64,000 nt of DNA from Gammaproteobacteria bacterium (GTDB lineage Bacteria; Pseudomonadota; Gammaproteobacteria; Acidiferrobacterales; SPGG2): NCBI GenBank assembly GCA_029861845.1, contig JAOTYM010000003.1, positions 27,183 to 91,182 of the forward strand, read 5' to 3'. The notes below the pieces were generated by a model that made no database searches, was not told the origin of the DNA, and worked only from the letters and a program-made list of their open reading frames with translations. Shown piece by piece: positions 1-7,758 of the stretch. How positions within the stretch are numbered: position 1 is the first letter of the stretch; each line of letters starts with the position of its first letter. The translations under genes and the position numbers were made by a program.

Positions 1-329
1 TGCTAGCAAACAAGTTCCTCAATACCGCACTGGACGATATTAGGGTACTCGAGCGCGAAACACTGGCGCCCGCTGAAGAGCTACCGGCTGAACAGGCAAT
101 CGTGTGGCCTGAGCCCGCGAACGCCGAGACGTTCGATGAGGGCGTCCCAACCGTAGTAGAGCCGATCGTTTTGGCAGAGGCGAAACTACTGCGGGCCAAA
201 CGGCCTACACACGATGCACCGATTGCGCCTTCGTGGCTAGCCGACGAGCGGAGAGATGCGGGAACCCCGGCAGGGGTCTACGAGTTAGATTCACGCCGAA
301 AACCGACCCGAAGACCGACAGGTAAGTAA
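1..329 (+). CDS. C-terminal fragment of an unidentified protein, cut by the window edge
   Basis: The frame is open from base 3, with no stop upstream, and ends at TAA 327-329, so the gene starts outside the window. A GTG at 102 is an internal codon rather than an obvious start, because the 33 codons before it read as normal protein. The visible part is acidic (many Glu, Asp and Ala) and then becomes basic, ending in Arg/Lys/Pro-rich residues. I see no domain and do not recognise the family. It could be the tail of a cytoplasmic protein with a disordered C-terminus. Confidence 0.5.
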   Translation, partial: LANKFLNTALDDIRVLERETLAPAEELPAEQAIVWPEPANAETFDEGVPTVVEPIVLAEAKLLRAKRPTHDAPIAPSWLADERRDAGTPAGVYELDSRRKPTRRPTGK

Positions 330-453
330 AGTCTTACGATCCTTATTTGACCGGGCGCTAGTCCCGTTAATACGCTGTCGCTTGCCGATATCATCAAGCC
401 TCCTGATCCAAATCAACGAAACGCGCGCGGTTTCGTGATAGTTAACAACAATC

Positions 454-1020
454 ATGACGGCGCGATCCTACGTATCTATTGCAGCCTTGTGTACCTTGTT
501 GTTTGCCGGTGTTGCCGCGGGAGTTGGAAATACCTGGGATGAGGATGCACAAGCCGGCGTGCAGGCATACCTGCACGGTGATTATGCGGCGGCCGAGCGT
601 CACCTGTTGGCGGCACTGAGAACAGCGGAGGAAATGGGGCCCGAAGATCCGCGATTGGCTTTGTCTCTTAACAATCTGGCATTGGTTTACCATGCCCAGG
701 GCAGATACGACGAAGCCGAGCCTGTGTACAAACGTGCCATAAGCATCACGGAAAGGGCACTGGGCCCGGATCATCCAAACCTGGCGGCTAGTCTTGGCAA
801 CTTGGCAGAACTTTACCGTACTCAGAAAAAATATGTTGAGGCCGAGCCCCTCTATCGAGAAGCGTTGATGATCTGGCAGCAGGCCGTGGGATCATATGAC
901 CTGCAGGTTGCCCTCTGGTTAGAGGACTGCGCTGATGTATTACGAAAGTTAAACCGTAACCAGGAGGCCGCCAAAATGGAGGCCCGGGCAAACGTTATTC
1001 GGGCCGCGCACACAATCTAG
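454..1020 (+). CDS. Exported TPR-repeat protein (kinesin-light-chain type repeats)
   Basis: 188 residues. The N-terminus is a signal peptide (basic start, Ala/Leu-rich core ending near Ala-Gly-Val-Gly at about residue 25). Residues 30-170 hold about three tetratricopeptide repeats of the long kinesin-light-chain type; the spacing LALSLNNLALVYHAQGRY is diagnostic, followed by NLAASLGNLAELY. Such repeats mediate protein-protein contacts, here probably in the periplasm. No Shine-Dalgarno site is obvious before the ATG. A weak hairpin (417-435) lies upstream. It stands alone between the truncated gene and a small membrane protein on the same strand; its partner cannot be inferred. Confidence 0.8.
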   Translation: MTARSYVSIAALCTLLFAGVAAGVGNTWDEDAQAGVQAYLHGDYAAAERHLLAALRTAEEMGPEDPRLALSLNNLALVYHAQGRYDEAEPVYKRAISITERALGPDHPNLAASLGNLAELYRTQKKYVEAEPLYREALMIWQQAVGSYDLQVALWLEDCADVLRKLNRNQEAAKMEARANVIRAAHTI

Positions 1021-1069
1021 ACGAAACTAGAGTATTACATCGCTTCTAGTCGTCACGGGGGTTGCCATT

Positions 1070-1327
1070 ATGAAGCTTGATATAAAGGGGATGGCCATTA
1101 CGCTGGGGTTAGTTTGGGGTGCGGCGGTTCTTCTCGTGGGGATCGCGAACCTGATCTGGCCCAACTACGGTCAAGCGTTTCTCGAGCTGGTTGCTTCCAT
1201 CTATCCGGGCTACACGGCGGGCGCGAGTGTCGGCCAGCTAATCTTTGGTACGCTCTACGGGTTGGTGGATGGTGCCGTCGGTGGTGCGGTGATCGCTTGG
1301 CTGTACAATCTGTTTGCGGGCGCGTGA
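1070..1327 (+). CDS. Small two-helix membrane protein, resembles bacteriophage-holin-like hypothetical proteins
   Basis: 85 residues, almost entirely hydrophobic. Two predicted membrane helices (about residues 8-28 and 55-80) are separated by a loop with aromatic and Gly residues. A GGGGG stretch lies about 8 bases before the ATG. The pattern (MKLDIKGMAITLGLVWG start, Gly-rich second helix) resembles small chromosomal proteins labelled bacteriophage holin by similarity. No phage genes are nearby, so a lysis role is not implied. It follows the TPR gene by 49 bases on the same strand and may be cotranscribed. Confidence 0.65.
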   Translation: MKLDIKGMAITLGLVWGAAVLLVGIANLIWPNYGQAFLELVASIYPGYTAGASVGQLIFGTLYGLVDGAVGGAVIAWLYNLFAGA

Positions 1328-1716
1328 CCATTTGAACTTTTTCGCCGCTTCGGTCACGCCGAGGGACAAGGGCAGCCGAAGCGCGGCCCCGTAGGGGGCA
1401 TGGGAGGGAACCCATGCGTCCGCCGTCGCTACCAAGGACGTGCCGTCGACGGATCCACTGGGGCAACCGTCAGTCCGAGGTGGCGCACCGCGAATTGAAG
1501 GGCTGGACCGAAGACTACGGGTCAGTATGGTTTTGGTGACTTTCTGCCGAAACCAAAGCTACCTGCGTCCGGGGCCGACGCCCCGGTTAGAATGATTGTC
1601 GCCGAAGGCGACTCATTATTTGTTTTCCCTGCAGAACATATTGTTGACAGAGCAACCGTTTGTGCGTTCCACTGGTGGATGCACGGGTCTATACCCCTGC
1701 AATCCGAGGTGGTTTT
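1328..1716. other. Intergenic region with hairpins, no convincing gene
   Basis: No reading frame here looks coding; ORFs on both strands are short and biased in composition. The stretch 1328-1560 has repeat-like GC-rich segments and an inverted pair GGTTT / AAACC around 1529-1554. Two clean hairpins follow at 1569-1612. A purine-rich GAGGTGG at 1706-1712 is the ribosome site for the next gene. The conserved-looking phrase CTTTCTGCCGAAACCAAAG resembles repeat text seen between genes of many proteobacteria, but I cannot confirm a family. Confidence 0.4.
1569..1612. repeat. Two tandem hairpins (REP-like or terminator-like)
   Basis: The first hairpin has arms CCGGGGC (1569-1575) and GCCCCGG (1580-1586) around the loop CGAC. 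The second has GTCGCC (1598-1603) and GGCGAC (1607-1612) around GAA. A T-rich stretch (TCATTATTTGTTTT) follows on the plus strand, so the pair could terminate transcription from the genes before it. They could equally be a REP-type repeat. Confidence 0.5.
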
Positions 1717-2745
1717 ATGCGCAAACCCTTCCTGAGTGTTGCCTTATTCTTTGCGCTATTTGCCATAGCGGCGAGTCCCGCCTATTCGACCATCTACGTC
1801 TGGAAGGATGCCAACGGCGTTAGCAATGCCACCGACGATCCCCGGAGGATTCCCAGCGGGGCACGAGTTCAAACGCTGTCATACGACGTGGTAGCGCCGG
1901 CAACAAAAGAAACATTGGCATCGGTTAACGAATCCGAAACGTGGATCCCAACAACCGATGCGAAGACCAGTGACCACGTAGCACAGGGCGAATTTGCGGT
2001 GCTGCTGGCGGCCGAGCTTGGTTTGGGTGATGGCTTACGCCCACAAGAAGCGGCGGAGGTACTGTCTGACGTCCTAATTGCCCCGCGCCTCGGCAATTGG
2101 GACCTCAGCGCACCTATGACTCAAGGGTTGCTTGATCGGCTTGGCAATCTCACGTTAGCGGCCGCGAGGGCAGGGCGTATTCCTATCGGGCTCGACGAGG
2201 CACGTTTTGCGTTTGATAGCGCTACCGCCTTGGCCGGTATTTCCGGACATTTCGCGGAAGTACCGTTACCCGCGTACACAGAACCGACGGTCGTGCGCGA
2301 GCGCATTATTGTTGTTGAAGAGCATCCGTTCGCGCATATCGATCCATATCTAATTGTCCATGTTGGCCATGGACACCGCCATTTCAGCCACAAACATGGC
2401 CACGGTTTGGGTTTCAAGCATGCGGTCCATCCGAAGCGACACCGACATCATGCTAAAACGCATGTCGGCTCAAAACACAAACGCAAGACTGTGCATCGAA
2501 AGCAACACCGCACGCACATGCCTGGCGCTGATCGGCGCAGAGTCAAAGCCACCTATCGGCGTACACACGTTCGCGCTGCAAACGGGGCAGTAGGTCTCCG
2601 ACGCGCCAGTGCCCGGCGAACGGTTGCAAATCGTGCAGTCTCGGTTGGACAACGTCGTGTCGGTATACGACGCGGCGGGGCTGTTCGCATGCGGGCCTCC
2701 CACGGTCACCGTAGCATGGGTGGCGGAGTGAGAGTTAGGCAATAA
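1717..2745 (+). CDS. DUF4124-domain exported protein with His-rich then Arg-rich tail
   Basis: Start chosen at ATG 1717, which has GAGGTGG just upstream and begins directly with a signal peptide (MRKPFLSVALFFALFAIAA); an upstream ATG at 1660 would bury it. Mature residues begin with TIYVWKDANGVSNATDDP, the typical DUF4124 signature. The middle part is ordinary. From about base 2330 the protein becomes His-rich (clusters such as HGHRHFSHKHGHG) and from about 2440 Arg/Lys/His-rich to the end. Metal or nucleic-acid/cell-wall binding by the tail is possible but only inferred. It stands alone between a long intergenic region and a convergent FHA-GGDEF gene. Confidence 0.75.
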   Translation: MRKPFLSVALFFALFAIAASPAYSTIYVWKDANGVSNATDDPRRIPSGARVQTLSYDVVAPATKETLASVNESETWIPTTDAKTSDHVAQGEFAVLLAAELGLGDGLRPQEAAEVLSDVLIAPRLGNWDLSAPMTQGLLDRLGNLTLAAARAGRIPIGLDEARFAFDSATALAGISGHFAEVPLPAYTEPTVVRERIIVVEEHPFAHIDPYLIVHVGHGHRHFSHKHGHGLGFKHAVHPKRHRHHAKTHVGSKHKRKTVHRKQHRTHMPGADRRRVKATYRRTHVRAANGAVGLRRASARRTVANRAVSVGQRRVGIRRGGAVRMRASHGHRSMGGGVRVRQ

Positions 2746-2819
2746 CCCCTTCAGCGCTTCTGTTGGCAGTAATACCAATCGTCATTGTCTTTCGGCCGCG
2801 TGCGTGACACGACCTCCTT

Positions 2820-3830
2820 TTAGGAAGTCGGGCGGATCGTGGTGTTTCCCCCACCGCTTTGTATATAGGCCTTAACGATACCACCAGCGACGGAGTTAGC
2901 GCCGCCCTTCGTTTGTGCCTTCTTGAGGTAATCGGCCGCGAGCTTGATAAGCTTGGCCGGTTTTTTCACTTTATCTGATAGTGACGCAATGCCGAGGCTG
3001 ACCGAAATTGGAATCTGCGTGCCGTCGACGAGGAACTTGTGTTCTTTGATTGTTCTGCGAATCCGTTGCGCAAGCACTACGGCGCCCTCGTCACCGATGT
3101 CGCGTGCTAACAGCGCAAACTGTGCATCGTCGTATCGTGCGAGGATGTCGTTGGCGCGCAGGATCGAATCGACGACACACGCGAGCTCCTTGAGGATGGA
3201 ATCAGTAAACGGCCGTCCGTGTGTACTGTTGATCTTCTTGAAGTGATCGATTTCAAAGAGCAAGAGGACCAACGTACCACCGTGGCGCTTAACGTGGGCG
3301 TAATCACCCTCGAGCCTATCAAGCAGGTATTTCTTGGTGTAGGCGCCAGTGAGCACATCTTCGATACGGCTCTTGGCGATTTCTTGCTGGCAGTTCTGCT
3401 CAAATTCGTCCTGCCGCGAAAACTTGAGAATGCAGTGGTAACCAATCTGAATCTTGTCGCCATCTTTTAGTTCTTGCCGTTGAATGCGGGCGCCGTTGAC
3501 CGACGTACCATTACTGCTGCCCAAGTCTTCAATGATGGTGTTGCCCTTTTCATCGACCGTCACTAGTGCATGTCGCCGACTGACACGCTTATTTTCAATG
3601 GAGATATTGGCAGCGCGCCCACGACCGATCACCGTCTCCTTTTCAGTCAAGGGGTACTCGGTACCGATGGGCCCACCGTAGAGGAGGGTAAGGCACGCCC
3701 TTTCCCGCTGTGACACGCGGGATGCTAACGGGGCCCGAGTATCCTCTCGGATTGTCCTGTCTTCTGCTACGTCGTTCACTAGAACTTCTATATGGCAAGA
3801 ACCGTGCCGTCTTGCCGTATGAACGCGCAC
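2820..3830 (-). CDS. FHA domain plus degenerate GGDEF domain, likely c-di-GMP sensor rather than synthase
   Basis: 336 residues from a GTG start; a second GTG at 3779 with AGAAG before it is an alternative. An FHA domain spans about 48-135 (GRGRAANISIENKRVSRRHA and LGSSNGTSVNG), which binds phosphothreonine peptides. A GGDEF-family domain follows (about 155-315; FEIDHFKKINSTHG). The catalytic signature is replaced by DDAQF (RYDDAQFALL), so cyclase activity is unlikely. The inhibitory-site motif RxxD is kept as RAND exactly five residues before it, the normal spacing. I infer a c-di-GMP-binding effector that docks on a phosphorylated partner; the CHASE2-kinase at 51.9 kb is one possible kinase in the window. 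Confidence 0.85.
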   Translation of the reverse strand: MRVHTARRHGSCHIEVLVNDVAEDRTIREDTRAPLASRVSQRERACLTLLYGGPIGTEYPLTEKETVIGRGRAANISIENKRVSRRHALVTVDEKGNTIIEDLGSSNGTSVNGARIQRQELKDGDKIQIGYHCILKFSRQDEFEQNCQQEIAKSRIEDVLTGAYTKKYLLDRLEGDYAHVKRHGGTLVLLLFEIDHFKKINSTHGRPFTDSILKELACVVDSILRANDILARYDDAQFALLARDIGDEGAVVLAQRIRRTIKEHKFLVDGTQIPISVSLGIASLSDKVKKPAKLIKLAADYLKKAQTKGGANSVAGGIVKAYIQSGGGNTTIRPTS

Positions 3831-4006
3831 CGGCCAAATACCATAGGAAATAGCCGGTGTCTTAAGTCACGAGGGCGCTATGGTCACGGGCTTGGGACGG
3901 GTAGACGGCAACATACAGAGTCGTTTGGTGACGTCTGGCGCCCATTACGGCAGCTCGCACTCGGCTTTTTCGGCCTTATCGCCGGTTATCTGGCCGGCGC
4001 CTCGTT

Positions 4007-5293
4007 TTAGTACTCGAAGTGCCGGCAGTCGGTCTCGTGGCTGAATAGAATTAGAGCAAAGCCGACCAACAGCCACGCTAGCATTAGTGAAAAGCCGGCC
4101 TGGTAGGCGGCCAAGCTATAGAGCAGACTGCCGCCTTCACCAATCGTTGCACCATAGCGATCCAACACGAAACCGACGGCCGGTTGCAACAGCATCGGCC
4201 CCAACATGACCCCCATGTTGACTACCCCCGAAACCGTACCCGAGAACTCACGCGGTACGGATTCTTTGGCGAAGGCGAACCCGATAATCATGCAACCGGA
4301 CATAAGGCCGATAGTCAGCAGCAAGCTTGTTAACATCGGAATGGGTAGGTTCGGTACAAATAACAAAACGCCCCAGAGCGGTACCAAAGCACCGAGGCCA
4401 ATGGCGTACAAAGGTTTGCGCTTTCCAAGCCGGTCCGACCAGGCGCCTAGAATGGGCCCGGCAATGGCCCATGCGACTAGCATCGAACTGGCCATTGCCG
4501 CCGCAGACGTTTTTGACAAGCCATAGTGTGTCGTCAGGAATGGCACACCCCACAACCCGCTAAAGGTGAGCACGCTCCCCACGATGCTACCGGGCAACAG
4601 ACTCAAGATCCATGTATTGCGGTGTTGAAATATTCGCTTAAGGCCAGCCATGACCTTGAGAGGTGTAGCCTCCGCATGCCCGACATGTCCGTAACTCCGA
4701 TAACCGCGCTCCGTGGGGTCGTTTCTAACCAGCCACCATATTAACGCGGCGACGCCGAATGGAAGGGTGGCCGCGAAAAACATGACTTCACGCCAGCCAT
4801 AGGCATCGATCGCTAGTCGCAACGGTACACCGGCAAACACGGCGCCGATTATCCCGAAACACAGCGCAATGCCACTCGCCAATGCATAATGCTTTGGGGC
4901 TAACCAGTGATCGGCCAGCTTTAACATACACACAAAGGCAACCGCGACACCGCCACCGATCAACAGGCGCCCAAGCTCCGCCCATAATACGATCGTGGCG
5001 GTTGCAAAAACGTAGGTGCCGAGTCCAGTCACCAGCGCGCCTAACGTCAGCAGATTTTTCGGCCCGAGGCGATCGGCTAGGATGCCGGTGGGGATCTGCA
5101 TAAACACATAGCTGTAAAAATAAAATGCTGAGAGGCTACCCAAGGTCGTAGCATCCAAAGCGAAGTCGGCCGTGAGCTCGTCCGTCATGACGGCCGGCGC
5201 CACGCGTTGGTAGAAGCCGATGAGATACAACATGGCGGCCAATCCCCACATAGACCAAGCTAGGCTGATTGGCGGGTAGGTTCTAGTTGTCAT
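4007..5293 (-). CDS. MFS transporter, 12 helices
   Basis: 428 residues with twelve hydrophobic segments in two halves and the MFS loop 2-3 motif (GILADRLGPKNLL) plus a related loop 8-9 motif (GAWSDRLGKRKPL). MFS carriers move small molecules by uniport or ion-coupled transport in the inner membrane. The substrate cannot be read from the sequence; the overall shape resembles anion/organic-acid type MFS proteins. Translation starts at an ATG whose upstream region is shared with the CBS gene end. It lies 240 bases downstream of the CBS gene on the same strand, too far to assume one transcript. Confidence 0.85.
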   Translation of the reverse strand: MTTRTYPPISLAWSMWGLAAMLYLIGFYQRVAPAVMTDELTADFALDATTLGSLSAFYFYSYVFMQIPTGILADRLGPKNLLTLGALVTGLGTYVFATATIVLWAELGRLLIGGGVAVAFVCMLKLADHWLAPKHYALASGIALCFGIIGAVFAGVPLRLAIDAYGWREVMFFAATLPFGVAALIWWLVRNDPTERGYRSYGHVGHAEATPLKVMAGLKRIFQHRNTWILSLLPGSIVGSVLTFSGLWGVPFLTTHYGLSKTSAAAMASSMLVAWAIAGPILGAWSDRLGKRKPLYAIGLGALVPLWGVLLFVPNLPIPMLTSLLLTIGLMSGCMIIGFAFAKESVPREFSGTVSGVVNMGVMLGPMLLQPAVGFVLDRYGATIGEGGSLLYSLAAYQAGFSLMLAWLLVGFALILFSHETDCRHFEY

Positions 5294-5534
5294 TGGGTAT
5301 TTCTGTCAGGCTTTATTGAAAACGAGAATTCTAGTGATGGATGGCGGTCAGGTCGCGGCCAGTGGTGTTCACGTATCACCGCTGGACAGATGTCTACCAT
5401 ACACCCCAAAACATCTCAGCTCGATGTCGCCGCTTTCTCGAACGCGCGCGGCTCGAACCCTGACGACTACACATTGGAGCGTGACCGTATAAAGTGGTAT
5501 CAAGTGTTGATAATTATATCGAAGGCGGCGTGTA

Positions 5535-5969
5535 TTAGGCGGCGCTATTACCGGATCCGGTGGAGAAGAGGGCGCGTAAATGTTCGCCAAAGACTCGGCA
5601 AGCGTCCACCGTTGTGAAGATGCCGACCAAACGACTGTCTCGCACCACGATTGCACAGCCAATATGTTTTTCAGCCATGTTCAGAAGTACGTTATCTAGT
5701 CGTTCGTTGAGATCGACAACGTAGGTTTCGCGTACCGACACGTCTTTGACGCGAAGATCGACTTCCGAAGGTAGGCCAAGTGCGGAATCTGACGCTTGCT
5801 TGATATCCCGATCGGTGACAACGCCGACAAGTTCCTCACCGCTCTTTACTGGAAGATGGCGAATATCATGATCTGCCATTATGGTGATCGCGACCTGGAT
5901 GCTTGCATCGATGTCGACGTAGTAGGGAAACGCGGTCATGACAGACTTTATTAAGGGGATCCGTTTCAT
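5535..5969 (-). CDS. CBS-domain pair protein
   Basis: 144 residues made almost only of two CBS motifs. The first covers about 10-65 (DIRHLPVKSGEELVGVVTDRDI) and the second about 75-135 (HIGCAIVVRDSRLVGIFTTVD). CBS pairs bind adenine nucleotides or similar ligands and regulate partner proteins. The start is firm: AAGGAGGTGG lies about 7 bases before the ATG. A sigma-70-like promoter is visible about 180 bases upstream (6151-6176). A decayed CBS gene occurs at 20729-20925. No partner domain is fused, so the target is unknown. Confidence 0.85.
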   Translation of the reverse strand: MKRIPLIKSVMTAFPYYVDIDASIQVAITIMADHDIRHLPVKSGEELVGVVTDRDIKQASDSALGLPSEVDLRVKDVSVRETYVVDLNERLDNVLLNMAEKHIGCAIVVRDSRLVGIFTTVDACRVFGEHLRALFSTGSGNSAA

Positions 5970-6342
5970 GGTTGCCCCACCTCCTTAATTGTATCCTTAA
6001 ACACAGGATCTCCTGTCCCGGCCGGACGATCAATCGGCAAGGCAACGCGATGATGCGAAGCCTCGCCGACTCGGCACGCTTCCCGGCGGAAACAATTGAT
6101 GCGACGTGCCAACTATCGCCACTTCTCCACCCACTGACCTTAACGTGCTTATTATAAGGTCGCCAGTGTGATTCAACGTATCGTAGAGAAGATGTATCGG
6201 GTGTTCATGTCGCAACACTGAGAAGACATCTTGCAATCGACTTATTGGATAATGAATCAACGGTATCTGGTTGGTGTACGCATGCCGATCAAGTATTTAT
6301 GTTCTAGGGGAACCGCGAAAGAGGTTATTCCGACGGATTGCC
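5970..6342. other. Intergenic region, promoter of the CBS gene, otherwise empty
   Basis: Two short ORFs on opposite strands overlap each other here, and neither has a ribosome site or protein-like composition. The only feature I can support is the minus-strand promoter at 6151-6176 and the long untranslated leader it would give to the CBS gene. Confidence 0.4.
6151..6176 (-). promoter_or_regulatory. Sigma-70-like promoter for the CBS gene
   Basis: On the minus strand a perfect TATAAT lies at 6156-6151 and a TTGAAT at 6176-6171. The spacing is 14 bases to TATAAT, or 16 to the overlapping TAATAA, which is near the accepted range. It would give a leader of about 175 bases before the CBS start at 5969. 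Confidence 0.35.
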
Positions 6343-6639
6343 TTACTTGTCCTTGAACAGCGCGTCGCCTTTTTCGTCTATGATTCTCTTGGCTTTGAGG
6401 ATCGAGTAGTCCGCGGCCTCGTCCCTGGCGATGTGGGTATCTACCCTAATAAAGTGCTCAGACTTGGATACCCCATCGATGTCCTTGGAAATATAGCCCT
6501 CAGTCGTCCATTGACCGACGCCTTTTTTCGGCGTAGGGACAATCGTATACCCCTTGTAGGTTACGGCCTCCAGGTTATTGGCCGTATCGTTGCCCCGCCG
6601 TTTCCCCGCTGCGAGTTTGCCTAGAAATTTTAGAATCAT
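6343..6639 (-). CDS. HlyU-family small protein
   Basis: 98 residues from ATG 6639; a TTG 39 bases upstream would add an atypical extension. The body VTYKGYTIVPTPKKGVGQW, then HFIRVDTHIARDEAADYSI and KRIIDEKGDALF, matches the small PF10115 (HlyU) family found widely in Proteobacteria. The family is named for a transcriptional activator, but the function of most members, and of this one, is unproven. It lies 57 bases downstream of the TGS GTPase gene on the same strand and may be its cotranscribed partner. Confidence 0.8.
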   Translation of the reverse strand: MILKFLGKLAAGKRRGNDTANNLEAVTYKGYTIVPTPKKGVGQWTTEGYISKDIDGVSKSEHFIRVDTHIARDEAADYSILKAKRIIDEKGDALFKDK

Positions 6640-6696
6640 TTTGCGATCGACTGACCGTACATCAGCAATTGGCCTCAATAGAACACTATGACTCTC

Positions 6697-7716
6697 TTAG
6701 GTGTGCAGTTCGATGATATCACCATCGGCGACCGGATGGTCATGCCCCACCTGGCGTCCCTCGACCTCGTGGCCTCGCCAAAGCCGCGCGTACTTTAAGG
6801 TCTCCCCGAGGTCCCGGTGTACCATGACCGCCACATCATGCACCGTCTGTCCACGGCGGACGGTGAAAGGCCTGTCCTTATCGGGTGGTCGCCCTGGCGG
6901 CTTAGTGTACACGCGTACAATTTCAAGGTTACGGAAAAGCCACGGCGCTATTTGGTCGAGCCCCTCACCGGTAGTGGCTGAGACGGCGATCGCGGGATAC
7001 CGCAGACCAGCGAGCTCCTCAAACACCTGGAGCTCTTCCTGCAATGCTGGGATTTGGTCTGCCTTGGTCGCAATCAATAATGCAGGCAGATGGATGGCGA
7101 ACGGATTGAGGTCCTCCTCATTGCGGTCACCCGACGGTGTTCGGTCCCACTTTTCAGTCATGGTCACACCTTTCGCCGCCAGAATTTCGTGGACAGCCAT
7201 CACCTGATCCACGCAGGCGGGATCACCGAGTTCTACCACTAGCAGACATACGTCGGTCGGTTGCAATGTATTCGCGATCCACGACACTGGGTGTTCGGCG
7301 GCAATCGGTGGTAAATCGATAAGCTGGAAGTAGATGTCTTCGTAGGGCAGCATCCCCGGCTGCGGGAACTGTGTGGTGAAAGGGTAGGGACCTGCAGCCG
7401 CGTGCGATCCGGTAAGCCTCGCCTGCAGGGTAGACTTGCCGGTATTAGGCGGACCGATTAGTGCGATTTGGGCGGCACCTTCCGGCCGGATGACGGTTGG
7501 CGGTCCGCCGCGGGTGCCGCCTTTCTTGGGTCCCGCCAATTCTTCCGTAAGTTGCTTGATGCGAGTCTTGATATCGGCCTGCAGGTGATCAGTACCCTTG
7601 TGCTTGGGGATCGTGCGCAACATCTCACGCAGGCATTCTAGGCGCTCCTTGGAATCGCGCGCCCGCCTGAAGGCCGACTCGGCCGCTTTGTATTCTGGTG
7701 TCGTGTTGGTTGGCAT
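6697..7716 (-). CDS. TGS-domain GTPase of the Obg/DRG type
   Basis: 339 residues. An N-terminal helical region (about 1-65) leads into a G domain with G1 GPPNTGKST (about residue 88), a G3 region reading DLPPI where DxPG is usual, and G4 TKAD near residue 217. The C-terminal 75 residues form a TGS domain (FTVRRGQTVHDVAVMVHRDL ending in DGDIIELHT). DRG/Obg relatives act on ribosomes or RNA. It is a stand-alone gene followed closely by the HlyU-family gene. The altered G3 is the only unusual point and may be normal for this subfamily. Confidence 0.85.
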   Translation of the reverse strand: MPTNTTPEYKAAESAFRRARDSKERLECLREMLRTIPKHKGTDHLQADIKTRIKQLTEELAGPKKGGTRGGPPTVIRPEGAAQIALIGPPNTGKSTLQARLTGSHAAAGPYPFTTQFPQPGMLPYEDIYFQLIDLPPIAAEHPVSWIANTLQPTDVCLLVVELGDPACVDQVMAVHEILAAKGVTMTEKWDRTPSGDRNEEDLNPFAIHLPALLIATKADQIPALQEELQVFEELAGLRYPAIAVSATTGEGLDQIAPWLFRNLEIVRVYTKPPGRPPDKDRPFTVRRGQTVHDVAVMVHRDLGETLKYARLWRGHEVEGRQVGHDHPVADGDIIELHT

Positions 7717-7758
7717 GGTCTCTGGTCGAGTGTCGTGATCGTCGTAACCACGACCCCA

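Noticed and set aside
1098..1466. 122-codon minus-strand ORF
   Set aside because: Overlaps the small membrane protein in antisense and is Arg/Pro-rich like many shadow ORFs of GC-rich DNA.
3792..4010. 72-codon plus-strand ORF with hydrophobic end
   Set aside because: It starts inside the FHA-GGDEF gene, lacks a ribosome site, and only the last 20 residues look like a helix.
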